Assembly (NCBI GenBank): GCA_024235915.1
Contig: JACKLO010000010.1
Coordinates: forward strand, 62,001 to 126,000
Reading direction: 5' to 3'
DNA: 64,000 nt
Origin: Burkholderiaceae bacterium
GTDB lineage: Bacteria; Pseudomonadota; Gammaproteobacteria; Burkholderiales; Burkholderiaceae_C
In this document: positions 18,023 through 27,900 of the stretch, one piece after another
How the letters are laid out: every line of letters starts with the position of its first letter
Numbering within the stretch: the first letter of the stretch is position 1
Notes under the pieces: model-generated
Database searches by the model: none
What the model saw: only the letters and a program-made list of their open reading frames with translations
What the model was told of the DNA's origin: nothing
Made by a program: the position numbers and the translations under genes

Positions 18023-19948
18023 GTGATTGCCCAGCCCCCGCGCGTGCTGTCGTTCATCGCCCCGATGACGCAGCTCAACACGCCATATCCCTCCACCGCC
18101 TACCTCACCGGCTTCCTTCGCAGCCGCGGCGTGCATGCGGTGCAGGAGGATCTGGCGCTGGCCCTGGCACTGGAACTTCTGTCACCGGCCGGCCTGGACG
18201 CGCTGAAGGCGGTGATCGACACGCAGCCCGCACCGGGCCCGCTGGCGGCCGGTTTCGTCGAGGCCTTCGACGCCTGCCGCGCCGCCATTGGCCCGGCCAT
18301 CGCCTTCCTGCAGGGCCGCGACCCGACGCTGGCGCACCGCATCGCCGGTCGCGCCTTCCTGCCTGAAGGGCCGCGTTTCTCGGCGTTGGACGCCTACGGC
18401 CTGCCCGACGCGGGTGACGATGACGCCGGCGACCATGACGACCCCTTGGCCTGGGCCTTCGGCAGCCTGGGCGTGCAGGACCGCGCGCGCCACCTGGCCA
18501 CGCTGTTCCTCAACGACCTGGCCGACGTGATCCGCGAGGCCGCCGACCCGCGCTTCGAGTTCGTGCGCTACGCCGAACGGCTGGCGATGAGCCAGCCCAG
18601 CTTCGAGCCGCTGGCCGAGGCCCTGGCCGCGCCGCCCAATCTGGTGGACGGCACGCTGCAGCGGCTGGTGCACGACGCATTGGCGCGCCACGCGCCGACC
18701 GTGGTGCTGGTGTCGGTCCCGTTCCCCGGCGCGGTGTTCGCCGCGTTCCGCATCGCGCAGGCGGTGAACGCCGCCGACCCGGCCATCGTCACCGTGCTCG
18801 GCGGCGGCTACGTGAACACCGAGCTGCGCGAGCTGGCCGAGCCGCGCGTGTTCGACCACTTCGACTTCGTCACGCTGGACGCCGGCGAACGCCCGCTGCT
18901 GGCGTTGCTGGAACACCTGCAAGGCCAGCGCGGCGCCAGCCGCCTGGTGCGCACCTTCGCGCGCATCGACGGCGCGGTGCGCTACCTGCACCTGGCGGAG
19001 CCCGACATCCCGTTCGCGGAGGTCGGCACGCCCACCTGGGACGGCCTGCCGCTGGACCGCTACCTGAGCCTGCTGGACATGCTCAACCCCATGCACCGGC
19101 TGTGGAGCGACGGGCGCTGGAACAAGCTGACGGTGGCCCACGGCTGCTACTGGAAGCAGTGCAGCTTCTGCGACGTGGGGCTGGACTACATCGGCCGCTA
19201 CGACGCGGCCACGGCGGAGACGCTGGTCGACCGCATCGAAACCGTGGTGGCCGAGACCGGCCAGACCGGCTTTCATTTCGTCGACGAGGCGGCGCCGCCG
19301 AAGTCGCTGAAGGCGCTGGCCGCCGAACTGCAGCGGCGCCGGCTGCCCATCAGCTGGTGGGGCAACGTGCGATTCGAGAAGACCTTCACCGCGCCGCTGT
19401 GCGAACAGCTGGCCGAAAGCGGATGCATCGCCATCAGCGGCGGGCTGGAGGTGGCGTCGGACCGCCTACTGGCGCTGATGAAGAAGGGCGTCACCGTGGA
19501 CCAGGCGGCGCGCGTGACGAAAGCCTTCAGCGACGCCGGCATCCTGGTGCACGCCTACCTGATGTACGGCTTTCCCACGCAGACGCTGCAGGAGACGGTG
19601 GACGCACTGGAGACGGTGCGCCAGCTGTTTGCCGAAGGCTGCATCCACAGCGGGTTTTGGCACCGTTTCGCCTGCACCGTGCACTCGCCGGTGGGGCAGC
19701 ACCCCGAGCAGTACGGCGTCACGCTGCGCCCGCTGCCACCCGGCGCCTTCGCGAAGAACGACGTTGCGTTTGACGACCCCACCGGCACCGACCACGACGC
19801 GCTGGGCCCGGGGCTGAAGAAGGCGGTCTACAACTTCATGCACGGCATCGGGCTGGACGAGGACGTGCGCGCCTGGTTCGACTTCCCGGTGCCCAAGGCA
19901 CGCGTGGGGCGCCAGCGCATCGCCAAGGCGCTGGCGGCGCCGCGCTGA
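18023..19948 (+). CDS. B12-binding-type radical SAM protein
   Basis: A 641-residue protein with a Rossmann-like N-terminal domain of the B12-binding sort (VLSFIAPMTQLNTPYPSTAYL; IVTVLGGGYVNTE). I see no DxHxxG motif, so cobalamin may bind base-on or not at all. The radical SAM core follows, with HGCYWKQCSFCDV carrying Cys375, Cys380 and Cys383. That spacing is CX4CX2C rather than the canonical CX3CX2C. Other core motifs (FVDEAAPPKSLKAL, ISGGLEVASDRLL) are in order. The start is GTG 18023. The reaction is unknown; relatives include methyltransferases and tailoring enzymes, but no biosynthetic cluster surrounds it. Confidence 0.8.
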   Translation: MIAQPPRVLSFIAPMTQLNTPYPSTAYLTGFLRSRGVHAVQEDLALALALELLSPAGLDALKAVIDTQPAPGPLAAGFVEAFDACRAAIGPAIAFLQGRDPTLAHRIAGRAFLPEGPRFSALDAYGLPDAGDDDAGDHDDPLAWAFGSLGVQDRARHLATLFLNDLADVIREAADPRFEFVRYAERLAMSQPSFEPLAEALAAPPNLVDGTLQRLVHDALARHAPTVVLVSVPFPGAVFAAFRIAQAVNAADPAIVTVLGGGYVNTELRELAEPRVFDHFDFVTLDAGERPLLALLEHLQGQRGASRLVRTFARIDGAVRYLHLAEPDIPFAEVGTPTWDGLPLDRYLSLLDMLNPMHRLWSDGRWNKLTVAHGCYWKQCSFCDVGLDYIGRYDAATAETLVDRIETVVAETGQTGFHFVDEAAPPKSLKALAAELQRRRLPISWWGNVRFEKTFTAPLCEQLAESGCIAISGGLEVASDRLLALMKKGVTVDQAARVTKAFSDAGILVHAYLMYGFPTQTLQETVDALETVRQLFAEGCIHSGFWHRFACTVHSPVGQHPEQYGVTLRPLPPGAFAKNDVAFDDPTGTDHDALGPGLKKAVYNFMHGIGLDEDVRAWFDFPVPKARVGRQRIAKALAAPR

Positions 19949-19987
19949 TCGGGTCGCCCGCGCCCACCAGCGGAACACGGCCCTGGC

Positions 19988-20001
19988 TTGATGCCGGTCA
20001 A
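19988..20001 (+). promoter_or_regulatory. FNR/Anr-like box upstream of universal stress gene
   Basis: TTGAT-GCCG-GTCAA matches the FNR/Anr consensus TTGAT-N4-ATCAA at nine of ten arm positions. It is centred about 55 bases before the ATG, suitable for oxygen-responsive activation. Confidence 0.55.
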
Positions 20002-20049
20002 CGCCGACCCTGGCCAGCACCGCATCATGGCCGCAGGAGGTTGCCTGCC

Positions 20050-20940
20050 ATGAGTTCCATCCGTCAGATCCTCGCCCTGGTCGATGATGGCCCGCGCGTC
20101 GAAGCCGTGCTGGCCCTGGCGGCACAGCTGGCCACACGCCACGGTGCTGGTGTGCAGGCACTGCACGCGGTGCCCACGTCCACCGCGGGGGCCGGCGGCT
20201 ACCTGTCGCCCGAAGCGGCGGGGCTGGCCATCGAGTACGCGGCGCAGGCCGATGCCGAGCGCCAGGCCCGGGCGGCATCGCGCGTGGCGGCGGTGGCCGA
20301 GGCCCACGGGCTGGCCATCCCGCTGACGCCGGCCGAAGGGGACGCCGTGGCCGCTGCGCTGGCCGCCGCGCACCACAGCGATCTGGTCGTGCTGGCCCAG
20401 CACACGCCGGGCGACGGCCAGGTGACGGGTTTTGCCGGCAGCGTGCTGGTGGCCGCGGGCGCGCCGCTGCTGTTCGTGCCCTCGGTGGACGCCATGCCGG
20501 CCGATGCCGATGGTGCGCCGCGTTGCGGACACCACGTGCTGGTGGCCTGGTCACCCACGCGCGAAAGCACGCGCGCCTTGCGCGATGCGCTGCCGCTGCT
20601 GGCCGCCGCCCAGACGGTGGAGCTGGTGACCCTGGCCGATGCCGACGGCAGCGAGCCGGCGCTGGGCGGTGTGCGCGGCTACCTGCGCCGGCATGGCGTG
20701 GACGCCCAGGTGCACGTGATCGCACGTGGCTCGGCGCCACTGTCCGCCGGCCTGCTCGGCGCCGGCTGGACCCCGGACGTGCCGGTGGCCGAAGCCCTGC
20801 TGTCGCACGCCGCCGACACCGGTGCCGACCTGATCGTGATGGGCGGCTACGGCCACGCGCGCATTCGCGAACTGGCGCTGGGCGGCGTGACGCGCACCAT
20901 GCTCAAGTCGATGACGGTGCCGGTGCTGATGTCGCACTGA
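20050..20940 (+). CDS. Tandem universal stress protein
   Basis: A 296-residue protein with two UspA-like halves (about 1-145 and 160-296). The second half carries the nucleotide-binding end motif ADLIVMGGYGHARIRELALGG, of the GX2GX9G type; the first half is more degenerate. Start ATG 20050 lies 9 bases after a perfect AGGAGG; the in-frame TTG at 20041 abuts that site and is rejected. An FNR-like box lies upstream, which fits the known oxygen or energy control of many such proteins in Proteobacteria. Single gene, convergent with the secretion operon. Confidence 0.88.
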   Translation: MSSIRQILALVDDGPRVEAVLALAAQLATRHGAGVQALHAVPTSTAGAGGYLSPEAAGLAIEYAAQADAERQARAASRVAAVAEAHGLAIPLTPAEGDAVAAALAAAHHSDLVVLAQHTPGDGQVTGFAGSVLVAAGAPLLFVPSVDAMPADADGAPRCGHHVLVAWSPTRESTRALRDALPLLAAAQTVELVTLADADGSEPALGGVRGYLRRHGVDAQVHVIARGSAPLSAGLLGAGWTPDVPVAEALLSHAADTGADLIVMGGYGHARIRELALGGVTRTMLKSMTVPVLMSH

Positions 20941-20965
20941 AGCGGCAAGTCAGGCCGAAGCGGGC

Positions 20966-20985
20966 CGGGCCAACGCCAAGGCCCG
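20966..20985. terminator. Possible bidirectional hairpin between convergent genes
   Basis: CGGGCC / GGCCCG, a 6-bp stem with an 8-base loop, lies between the stops at 20940 and 21015. It is short and lacks T-runs on either side. Confidence 0.25.
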
Positions 20986-21014
20986 AGTTGCCGCGGCGGC
21001 TCGGCCATGCGGGC

Positions 21015-22418
21015 TCAAGGCCGCTTCATCAGCGTCGTGCCGCCGCGTATGGCGCCGCTGCGGTCGATCACGGTGGTCGAGAAGATCAGCCCGTCGGCGT
21101 TGCCGCCGAGGAAATTGCCACCAAAGATCGATGAGCCCGGCAGGAACTCATTGCAGCCGCTGCACTGGCCGCTGCTGTAGTTGCCATTGAACGCACCGGA
21201 CAGTGTCCTGCTGTCGTAGACCGCATCGCCGTTCAGGCCACTGAAGACGAGGCCGTCGATCGTGAAACCCAGGTTCTGCACGGCCACGCCACGGGTCACG
21301 AAATTGACTGCGACGCTGCCGCTGACGTCGCTCAGATTGCCACCGCCGGCCGGCGTGAAGACGGCGGTGCCGCTGGTGGGCATGCTGCGCGTAGCGTCAC
21401 CGGCGATCCAGTCGACGGCGCCCAGCGCCGGCGAGCGATGGGTCTGCCCGCCGACGGTGACACTGGCGCTGGCGTCCGGCGTAGAGAGCCAACGGCCCCA
21501 ATAGGCCACGGTGCCATCGGCCAGCGTGCTGCTGCCCAGCACCTGCTGGGTCGCTGACTCGCGCTGGGCCTGCAAACCCACGGCGCTGCCGGCCGATTCC
21601 AGCGCGCCGGTCTCGCCGACCCGGTACTGGTCAGCCTTCCACTCGTTGTTGAAGGCGTAGCCTCTGCCCTGCTGCCCCGCGGCGGTGACGGTGAAGGCCA
21701 GGCCCGTGGCCAGGTTGGGCACGTAGTCGGTGCCCGAGCCGGCGGGGTTGCTGGTGTAGTCGCGGCTGCGGTCGCCGGCCGACAGCGCCGCAGCGTCGGT
21801 GGGCGCCGCGGCGGCCACCTGCACCACGGTCTGGCCGGCCTGGATGGCGGCCACGGCACGGGCTGCGTCGATGACATAGGTGGCTTTCCCGCGGTCCACG
21901 GCCTGTCCGGCCGCAGCGGCGACCACGGCGCGAATCTGCACCTGCGTGCCCAGCGTGATCTCGGGCATCGCCTGCTGCTGCTCGACGGCCAGCGCGAAGC
22001 CGGGGTCGAGCTCGGCCGCACGCCGGAACTGTTCGCGCGCCTCGGCGAAACGCCCCTGGTCCTTCAGGTCCAGGCCGTTGGAGAAGGCACGGAAGGCATC
22101 GACATTGGTGGTCTGGAAGCGTTCAATGCGCGCACGCACCTCCGGCGCCAGGGTGTCGAGGTCGATGCCGGCCGAGCGCAGGATGCCGAAGGTCAGCGTC
22201 TTCTGCGCACGGAACAGCGCGGCGATCTCGCCGCTCTCGCTGGTGACACCCAGGTTCTGCGCGTTGCGGCTGTCGATCACCGCACCTTCAAGCACGAAGC
22301 GCTGCGGGGGCGGGGTCTGCGGCGCGGTCTGGGCCAGCACCGGCAGGGCCGTTGCGGTCAGCAGGGACAGGATGGTCCGGGCCGCCAGGGCGCGGGGTTG
22401 GAGGCGATGCGGATTCAT
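21015..22418 (-). CDS. Exported protein: CsgG-like remnant, TPR, barrel-like C-terminus (operon gene 7)
   Basis: A 467-residue last gene of the secretion operon, with a signal peptide ending ALPVLAQ. Residues about 25-100 (FVLEGAVIDSRN...LTFGILRSAGIDLDTL) look like the tail of the CsgG-like module found in three upstream genes, ending in one TPR-like pair (AFRAFSNGLDLKDQGRFAEAREQFRRAAELDP). The C-terminal 250 residues are Gly/Ser/Thr-rich with alternating hydrophobics, and YDSRTLSGAFNGNYSSG recalls the 8-stranded barrel of TbpB-like surface lipoproteins. Two Cys (QCSGCNEF) may form a disulfide. Start: TGATG overlap with the FecR gene favours ATG 22418; GTG 22421 directly before it is the alternative. 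Function unknown. Confidence 0.7.
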   Translation of the reverse strand: MNPHRLQPRALAARTILSLLTATALPVLAQTAPQTPPPQRFVLEGAVIDSRNAQNLGVTSESGEIAALFRAQKTLTFGILRSAGIDLDTLAPEVRARIERFQTTNVDAFRAFSNGLDLKDQGRFAEAREQFRRAAELDPGFALAVEQQQAMPEITLGTQVQIRAVVAAAAGQAVDRGKATYVIDAARAVAAIQAGQTVVQVAAAAPTDAAALSAGDRSRDYTSNPAGSGTDYVPNLATGLAFTVTAAGQQGRGYAFNNEWKADQYRVGETGALESAGSAVGLQAQRESATQQVLGSSTLADGTVAYWGRWLSTPDASASVTVGGQTHRSPALGAVDWIAGDATRSMPTSGTAVFTPAGGGNLSDVSGSVAVNFVTRGVAVQNLGFTIDGLVFSGLNGDAVYDSRTLSGAFNGNYSSGQCSGCNEFLPGSSIFGGNFLGGNADGLIFSTTVIDRSGAIRGGTTLMKRP

Positions 22419-23584
22419 CACTGCACCTCGAAATTGCCGACGATGACCTTCTCCGCCCGCATCAGCCGGCCGGAGCGCACGGCGCCATCAGGGTTGGCCA
22501 GCCCGGCGTCGCCGAGCTTCATCTCGTCGAGCAGCAGCTGCACCTTCTCGCGCTCCAGCACCGTCAGGCCCGGCACCTTGCTCAGGTCGGCGATGATCAT
22601 CGCCGCCAGGCCCTTGGCCATGGCGCGGTACTGTTCGTCGCCGCGGTTGACGAAGGCCTGCACGGCAATGCTGCCCGGCTCGGGTTCGGCGGCCACGACC
22701 TCGCGCTCGCGCGCCACGGCCGCCTGCACCTCCTGCTGCAGCTGGGCCGAGCTCAGCAGCGTCAGGGTCTTGGGCACCTCGCGTGCCGCCGCGCCTTCGG
22801 GATCCTCCCGCGCGTACTGCTGCAGCTGGCGCAATGCCTCGGCGTTGTGACCCTGGCGCAAGGCGATCAGGCCCAGGTAGTAGGGCACCAGCGGTTCGCC
22901 TGGGGCATCCTCGCGCACACGGTTCAAGGCTTCAGCCGCCGCCGCGTCCTGTTCCGCACCAAAGGCCTCGATGCCGGCCTTGAGCTGCGCGGCCACGGCC
23001 ACGCGGGCCTGTTCGGCCGCCTCGCGCCGCGGCTGGTCCACCGCCAGCTGCGGCGGCTGCGCCAGGATCTCCGGCCGGGCCGTGGCGCCGTCCCAGCGGA
23101 AATGGCGGTTGCGCAGCACGGCGCGCCCGCCCTGGTACTCCAGCACCGCCTCGCCCTGCGAGACGCTGCCATAGAGCCCCGGCGTCAGCGCACAGCCGGC
23201 ATCGGCACGGCACCATTCCAGCTTCACGAAACCGGTGGCGCGCAGCTGGCGCTCGCCGGCCTGCGGATCGCCAAGCAGCACGTACCAGTCGGGCGAGCCG
23301 GTGGCCAGGCGCAGGCCACCGGCGGTCAGCGCCAGTTCCTTGAAGCCGGCGCGGGGCAGGGCAACTTCGGTGGCACCGCCCAGCATCAGCAGCGTGCCGT
23401 CGATGAAGCGCAACTGGGCGCTGCCACCGGCGGCGGTGCGCACACGGCCCTGCGCAAATTCAGCGTCCTTGGCCAGCGGGGCACCGTCGAGCGTCACCGC
23501 CCCGTCGGCGTGCACCAGGCGCGCCTGGGACCAGGCGGCGCCGCAGACCAGCAGCGCCGCGCAGGTGATCAGGGTGTGTTTCAT
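22418..23584 (-). CDS. FecR-domain periplasmic protein with TPR and CsgG-like tail (operon gene 6)
   Basis: A 388-residue exported protein (signal to about CGAAWSQA). Residues about 22-125 form a FecR domain (GAVTLDGAPLAKDAEFAQG, VRTAAGGSAQLRFIDGT), a beta fold usually found in periplasmic signal relay or cell-wall-linked scaffolds. A helical TPR-like stretch covers about 180-265. The last 100 residues form a CsgG-like module (SIAVQAFVNRGDEQYRAMA; LEREKVQLLLDEMKLGDAGL; RLMRAEKVIVGNFEVQ). No sigma/anti-sigma pair is nearby, so a FecI-FecR regulator role is unlikely; a structural role beside the secreted adhesin fits better. It starts 14 bases after the barrel gene. Confidence 0.8.
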   Translation of the reverse strand: MKHTLITCAALLVCGAAWSQARLVHADGAVTLDGAPLAKDAEFAQGRVRTAAGGSAQLRFIDGTLLMLGGATEVALPRAGFKELALTAGGLRLATGSPDWYVLLGDPQAGERQLRATGFVKLEWCRADAGCALTPGLYGSVSQGEAVLEYQGGRAVLRNRHFRWDGATARPEILAQPPQLAVDQPRREAAEQARVAVAAQLKAGIEAFGAEQDAAAAEALNRVREDAPGEPLVPYYLGLIALRQGHNAEALRQLQQYAREDPEGAAAREVPKTLTLLSSAQLQQEVQAAVAREREVVAAEPEPGSIAVQAFVNRGDEQYRAMAKGLAAMIIADLSKVPGLTVLEREKVQLLLDEMKLGDAGLANPDGAVRSGRLMRAEKVIVGNFEVQ

Positions 23585-23598
23585 GCCGGGCGCTCCCG

Positions 23599-24951
23599 TC
23601 AGTACTGGTAGCGCGTCTTCACCGCGAAGGTGTGGCGCTCGGTGTCATAGAGGTCCTGATTGGAACGGTTCCAGAACGAGGTCCATTCCGCCCGCAACGA
23701 CCAGCGCGGGTCGACCGCATAGGTGGCGGCCAGGTCGACGTTCACCGCCGTGTCGCTGCGCGTGTTGCCGAAACCGATGTCGCGCCCGCGGTACTGCTGG
23801 GCATAGACGGTCAGGCCGCCGGCCACGCGCAACCGGGCCATCGGCGACGCCGAGCCGAACAGGCGCAGCAGCGGCACATCGCGGCTGAGGTCGTCACGCA
23901 GGCGGCTGTTCTGCTCCACCGTCCAGCTGGCGCGGAGGCCCAGCTGCGGCGCGCCGGCCAGGTCGGGGAGGTTCCAGGTCCAGCTGCCGCCCACGGTGAC
24001 GGCCCGGGCATCGCGCGCCTCGTCAGCCCCGGCATGGCGGTACTCGAAGTACTGCGCAAACCCCGTGGCGCTGTGTTGCGGGCCGCGCGTGAAGCTGGCC
24101 TCGCCGCCCACCGAGAAGGTGTCGCGGTAGCGCTTGTCGTCCACACGCAGCTCACCGATGCCGAGCGTGAAGCGGTAGAGCGCTTCGCCGCGCAGCTGCG
24201 TGAAGCCGGCGTTGAAGGCCAGGTTGCTCTGGTTGAAGCTGCGTTCGCGGAAGTGTTCGCGATGGTCCAGGTCGGCGCCTGCGAAAACCGAGAACTGCGG
24301 GCTCACCCGCCACGCCTGCTGGGCACCGGCAGCCAGCTGCAGGAAGCCGTCGGCCACGGCCTGCGACGGCGAATCGACCAGGCTGATGGTGCCGAAGATG
24401 AGGTCGATCTCGTCGAGCGTGGTCCCGCTGTTGACGTTGCTGTCATGGCCCAGGCCCGCTTCCAGGTAGACGCGGGCACTGCCGGCACGGCGGCGGTCAT
24501 CTCGCAGCTGCATGGCGGCTAGAAACCCCTCAATGTTCCGCCGCACGGCCGCCGGTGGGTTGTAGCGCAGCACGAACTCGAACTCGGCGCGAGCCCGCGC
24601 GTATTCGCCGACCAGGAAGTAGCCACGTGCCAGCTCCAGCCGTGCACGGTCGTTGGCGGGCACCGCGGCCAGGTGTCGCTCCAGCGCCAACAGGCCCTCG
24701 GGCACGCGGCCGGCAGAGACCGCCGCGATGCCATAGAGGAAGTCGAAGTGCACGTCGCCGATCAGCTCCGGGTGGCGCTGGCCCAGCATCACGGCCTGTT
24801 CGAACTGGCTGCTTTCCACCAGCTTGCGCAGGTCGTCCAGCGGCGCGGCGTTGACGGTGCCCAGGGTGGCCGCCAGCAGGAGCGCCGTGGCGGCCCGGCG
24901 GAGGCCGCGGGGGGTGCCACGGCGTGCGGCGGTGCGTCGCAGGAAGGTCAT
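23599..24951 (-). CDS. TPR plus outer-membrane beta-barrel protein (Slam/DUF560-like, operon gene 5)
   Basis: A 450-residue exported protein (signal to about GTVNAA). An N-terminal helical TPR region (about 37-150; FDFLYGIAAVSAGRVPEGLLALERHL, ARLELARGYFLVGEYARARAEFE) is followed by about 290 residues of alternating strands. These open with ARVYLEAGLGHDSNVNSG and end in a C-terminal Tyr (FAVKTRYQY), typical of an outer-membrane barrel. TPR plus barrel is the plan of Slam proteins (DUF560), which move or fold surface lipoproteins, and of some exopolysaccharide exporters. Here it may help display or anchor the giant adhesin; that is inference. ATG 24951 overlaps the adhesin stop (ATGA). Confidence 0.78.
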   Translation of the reverse strand: MTFLRRTAARRGTPRGLRRAATALLLAATLGTVNAAPLDDLRKLVESSQFEQAVMLGQRHPELIGDVHFDFLYGIAAVSAGRVPEGLLALERHLAAVPANDRARLELARGYFLVGEYARARAEFEFVLRYNPPAAVRRNIEGFLAAMQLRDDRRRAGSARVYLEAGLGHDSNVNSGTTLDEIDLIFGTISLVDSPSQAVADGFLQLAAGAQQAWRVSPQFSVFAGADLDHREHFRERSFNQSNLAFNAGFTQLRGEALYRFTLGIGELRVDDKRYRDTFSVGGEASFTRGPQHSATGFAQYFEYRHAGADEARDARAVTVGGSWTWNLPDLAGAPQLGLRASWTVEQNSRLRDDLSRDVPLLRLFGSASPMARLRVAGGLTVYAQQYRGRDIGFGNTRSDTAVNVDLAATYAVDPRWSLRAEWTSFWNRSNQDLYDTERHTFAVKTRYQY

Positions 24952-27900
24952 GGTGCAGTGGTCACGGCGCTCAACAGCTGCCGGCGCAAGGTGGGGTCGA
25001 TGGACAGCAGCGGCAGGCGCAGCAGCACCGGCAGCGAGACCTGCTGCGTCTCGCCGCGCAGCAGCGCGGCAATCACCGCGGCGGCTTCGGCGTCGAGCTC
25101 CGCGGGGCCGGCATTGCCGCCGGCGGCGTTGTCGCCGGCACCCGGCCCGCCCTGGCCGGCGCTGTTGCGCCGCAAGGCGTCCTCGGCACGGGCCAGCAGA
25201 GCCGGGTCGAGCTCGACGGCGAACTGCGTGTCGCCACCGGTGGTGCCACCGTCAGGGTCGTCGATGCGGGGTGGCGTCGGCAGCACGATGAGCAGGCCGC
25301 TGACGTAGCGGACCTCGTAGTTCGCGGCGCTGCCGGTGCTGAAGCTCAGGCCGGTGGGCCGCAGTTCGAAGATCGAGCCGCCCGCCGCGCCGACACTGCC
25401 GGGCGGCACCGGCTGCAACACGCCGGCCAGCACGTCGCCCGAGGCCAGACCGGCACCGCCGAGGGCGTAGCCGAAGCTGGTGGGATTGGGCTCGTCGGCG
25501 AAGCGCACCACGCTCTGCGTGGCCACCGTCAGTGGGCGCGGCGCCACCGTCAGTGTGCCGCCTTCATAGGTGATGGCGTAATTGGCAGCGCTGAAGCTGC
25601 CGCCGCCGGCGTTGCCGATGGTGATGTCGTAGACGCCCACGCCGGCGCCCGCCGCCGCGCCGGCGCTGGCGATGTCGACGCCGCCCAGCGTCTCGCCGTT
25701 GGCCAGGCCACGGCCGCCCACGGCGTAGCTGCCGTCGCTGAAGCTGAACAGGTCGCCATAGACCTTGGACTGCAACAGGGCGGACAGCGTCAACGGGCGC
25801 GGGCTGACCAGCAGTGCCGTGGCACGGTAGGTGAGCACGTAGTTGGCCGGGTCGAAGCTGCCGCCTTGCGCGTCACCGATGGCCAGCGTGTAGTTGCCGG
25901 CGGCCGCCGTGGCGGCGAGGCCGTCGCTGGCGAACTGCACGCGGCCGATGGTCTCGCCAGCGACCAGGCCCAGCGCGCTGAACTCGCTGCCGTCGAGCAC
26001 GATGGCGTCGCCATAGTCCTTGGCCAGCGTGGGTGCCACCAGCTCCAACGCCCGGCGTTCGATGTCGGCCGTGAGTGCCAGCGTGTCGGCCGGCAGCAGG
26101 TAGTTGCCCGCATCGTCGCCACCGAGGCTGAGGCCCACCGTCACCGACTTGGCGACCCCGGCGCCGGCACTGGCGAAACTGGCGCTGCTGCCCAACGTCA
26201 GGCTGTCGCCGGCCAGGCGATCGTCGCTCACCGTGACACTGGCGGAGGCACTGCCGTCGTAGACCTTGCCTTCCGCCACGGCCGTGACCTGCAGTGCACG
26301 CGGCGTGATCGTCACCCGCAGGTCGCCGTCGGCCACCAGGCGGTAGTTGCCGGCATCGGCGCCGTCCAGCGCCGCGCCGTCCAGCACCACGGCCTTGTCG
26401 ACGCCGGCATGCTTGTCGGCCATGCTGGCCGTGGCACCCTCCAGGCGCAGGCGCAGGTCGTCGCCGACGACAGCACCCGCCAGGGCCGCGCCCGAAGTGT
26501 CCAGCGCCACCAGCGTGCTGCCGTCGTAGACGCGGCCGATCGCGACCAGCCCGCTGGCGGTGAGCGCCCGCGGGCTGATGGTGACGGTGAGGCCCAGGGT
26601 GTCGGCCAGCACGTAGTTCAGCGCATCGGCGCCGGACAACGACAGCCCTTCGATGACCACCCCCTTGTCGACGCCGACGTGCTTGTCGAGCATCAGGCCC
26701 TGCGTGGGCGCAGCACCGCCCACGCCCAGGCTCACGTCGTCGCCGGCGACCAGTCCATCCAGCCCGGCCGTGCCTTCCAGCGCGCCGGTGAGCGCCACCA
26801 CGCGGGTGCCGTCATAGTCGCGGTCCGTCGCCACCAGGCCACCGAGGCCAGTGACCGTCAGCGGCCGCGGTGTGATGCTGGCCGTGGTGCTGGCGTTGCT
26901 GTCGGCCAGCACGTAGTTGGCGGCATCGTCACCGCCCAGCGTGATGCCGCCCACGGTGACCGCCTTGCCAGTGCCGACGTTGCGGTCACCGCTGAAGACC
27001 GCGGTCTGCGTCAGCGTCAGGACATCGCCATCGATGGCGCCTTCGAGCACGCCACTGACCTGGGCGGCCATGGTGCCGTCATAGACCTTGTCCACACCGG
27101 TGTACACGGCGGTGACGGTGCGCGGCAGGATGCTGGCGGTGACGCTGCCGGCCGGGTTCAGCAACTGGTAGTTGCCGGCATCGGCGCCGCCGAGGACGCC
27201 GTTGTCGAAGCTCAGCAGCAACCCATTGCCGGCGTTGCGGCCGGCGGCAAACACACCGCTGGCAGCCAGGCTGAGGTCGTCGCCGGCGACGGCGCGATCA
27301 CCGGTCCCGGTGGCGGTGCCGACGGCGGTGCCGTCATAGACCTTGTCCACGCCGACCCAGACGGCGGTGAGTGTGCGCGGCGTGATGTCCACGCTGACGC
27401 CCTGGACGCCTTCGATGACGTAGTTGCCGGCATCGGCTCCGGTGAGGCCCAGCCCGTCGATGACCACGGCCTTGCCGGTGCCGACATGCTTGTCGGCCAT
27501 GTGGCCCAGGGTCTGGCCGGTGCCGGGTACGGTGACGCCCACGTCGTCGCCGGCGATCAGGTCGCCCGCGCGCGGTGCCACCCCGGCAGCGGCCACCAGG
27601 TCCACCACCACGCCGGTGGTGCCGTCGTATTCGCGGCTGGTGGCACTGGCGGTCAGGCCTTCCAGCACCACCGGCCGCGGGGTGACGCTGGCGGTGGTGG
27701 CGGCCGTGGTGACATCCGGGCTGTAGTTGCCGGCGTCGCTGCCCTGCAGCGCGATGCTGCTCACGGCCACGGCCTTGTCGGTGCCGACGTTCTTCGCGCC
27801 GTCGCCGGTGAAGACCGCCGTCTGCGTCAGCGAGACGCTGTCGCCCTCGATCAGCCCGCCAAGGGCGCCGATGACCGGCGCGGCCACGGTGCCGTCGTAG

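Noticed and set aside
21015..23584. FecR protein as part of a FecI-FecR iron-signalling system
   Set aside because: No sigma factor, no TonB receptor and no cytoplasmic anti-sigma segment; the protein is fully exported and sits in the secretion operon.
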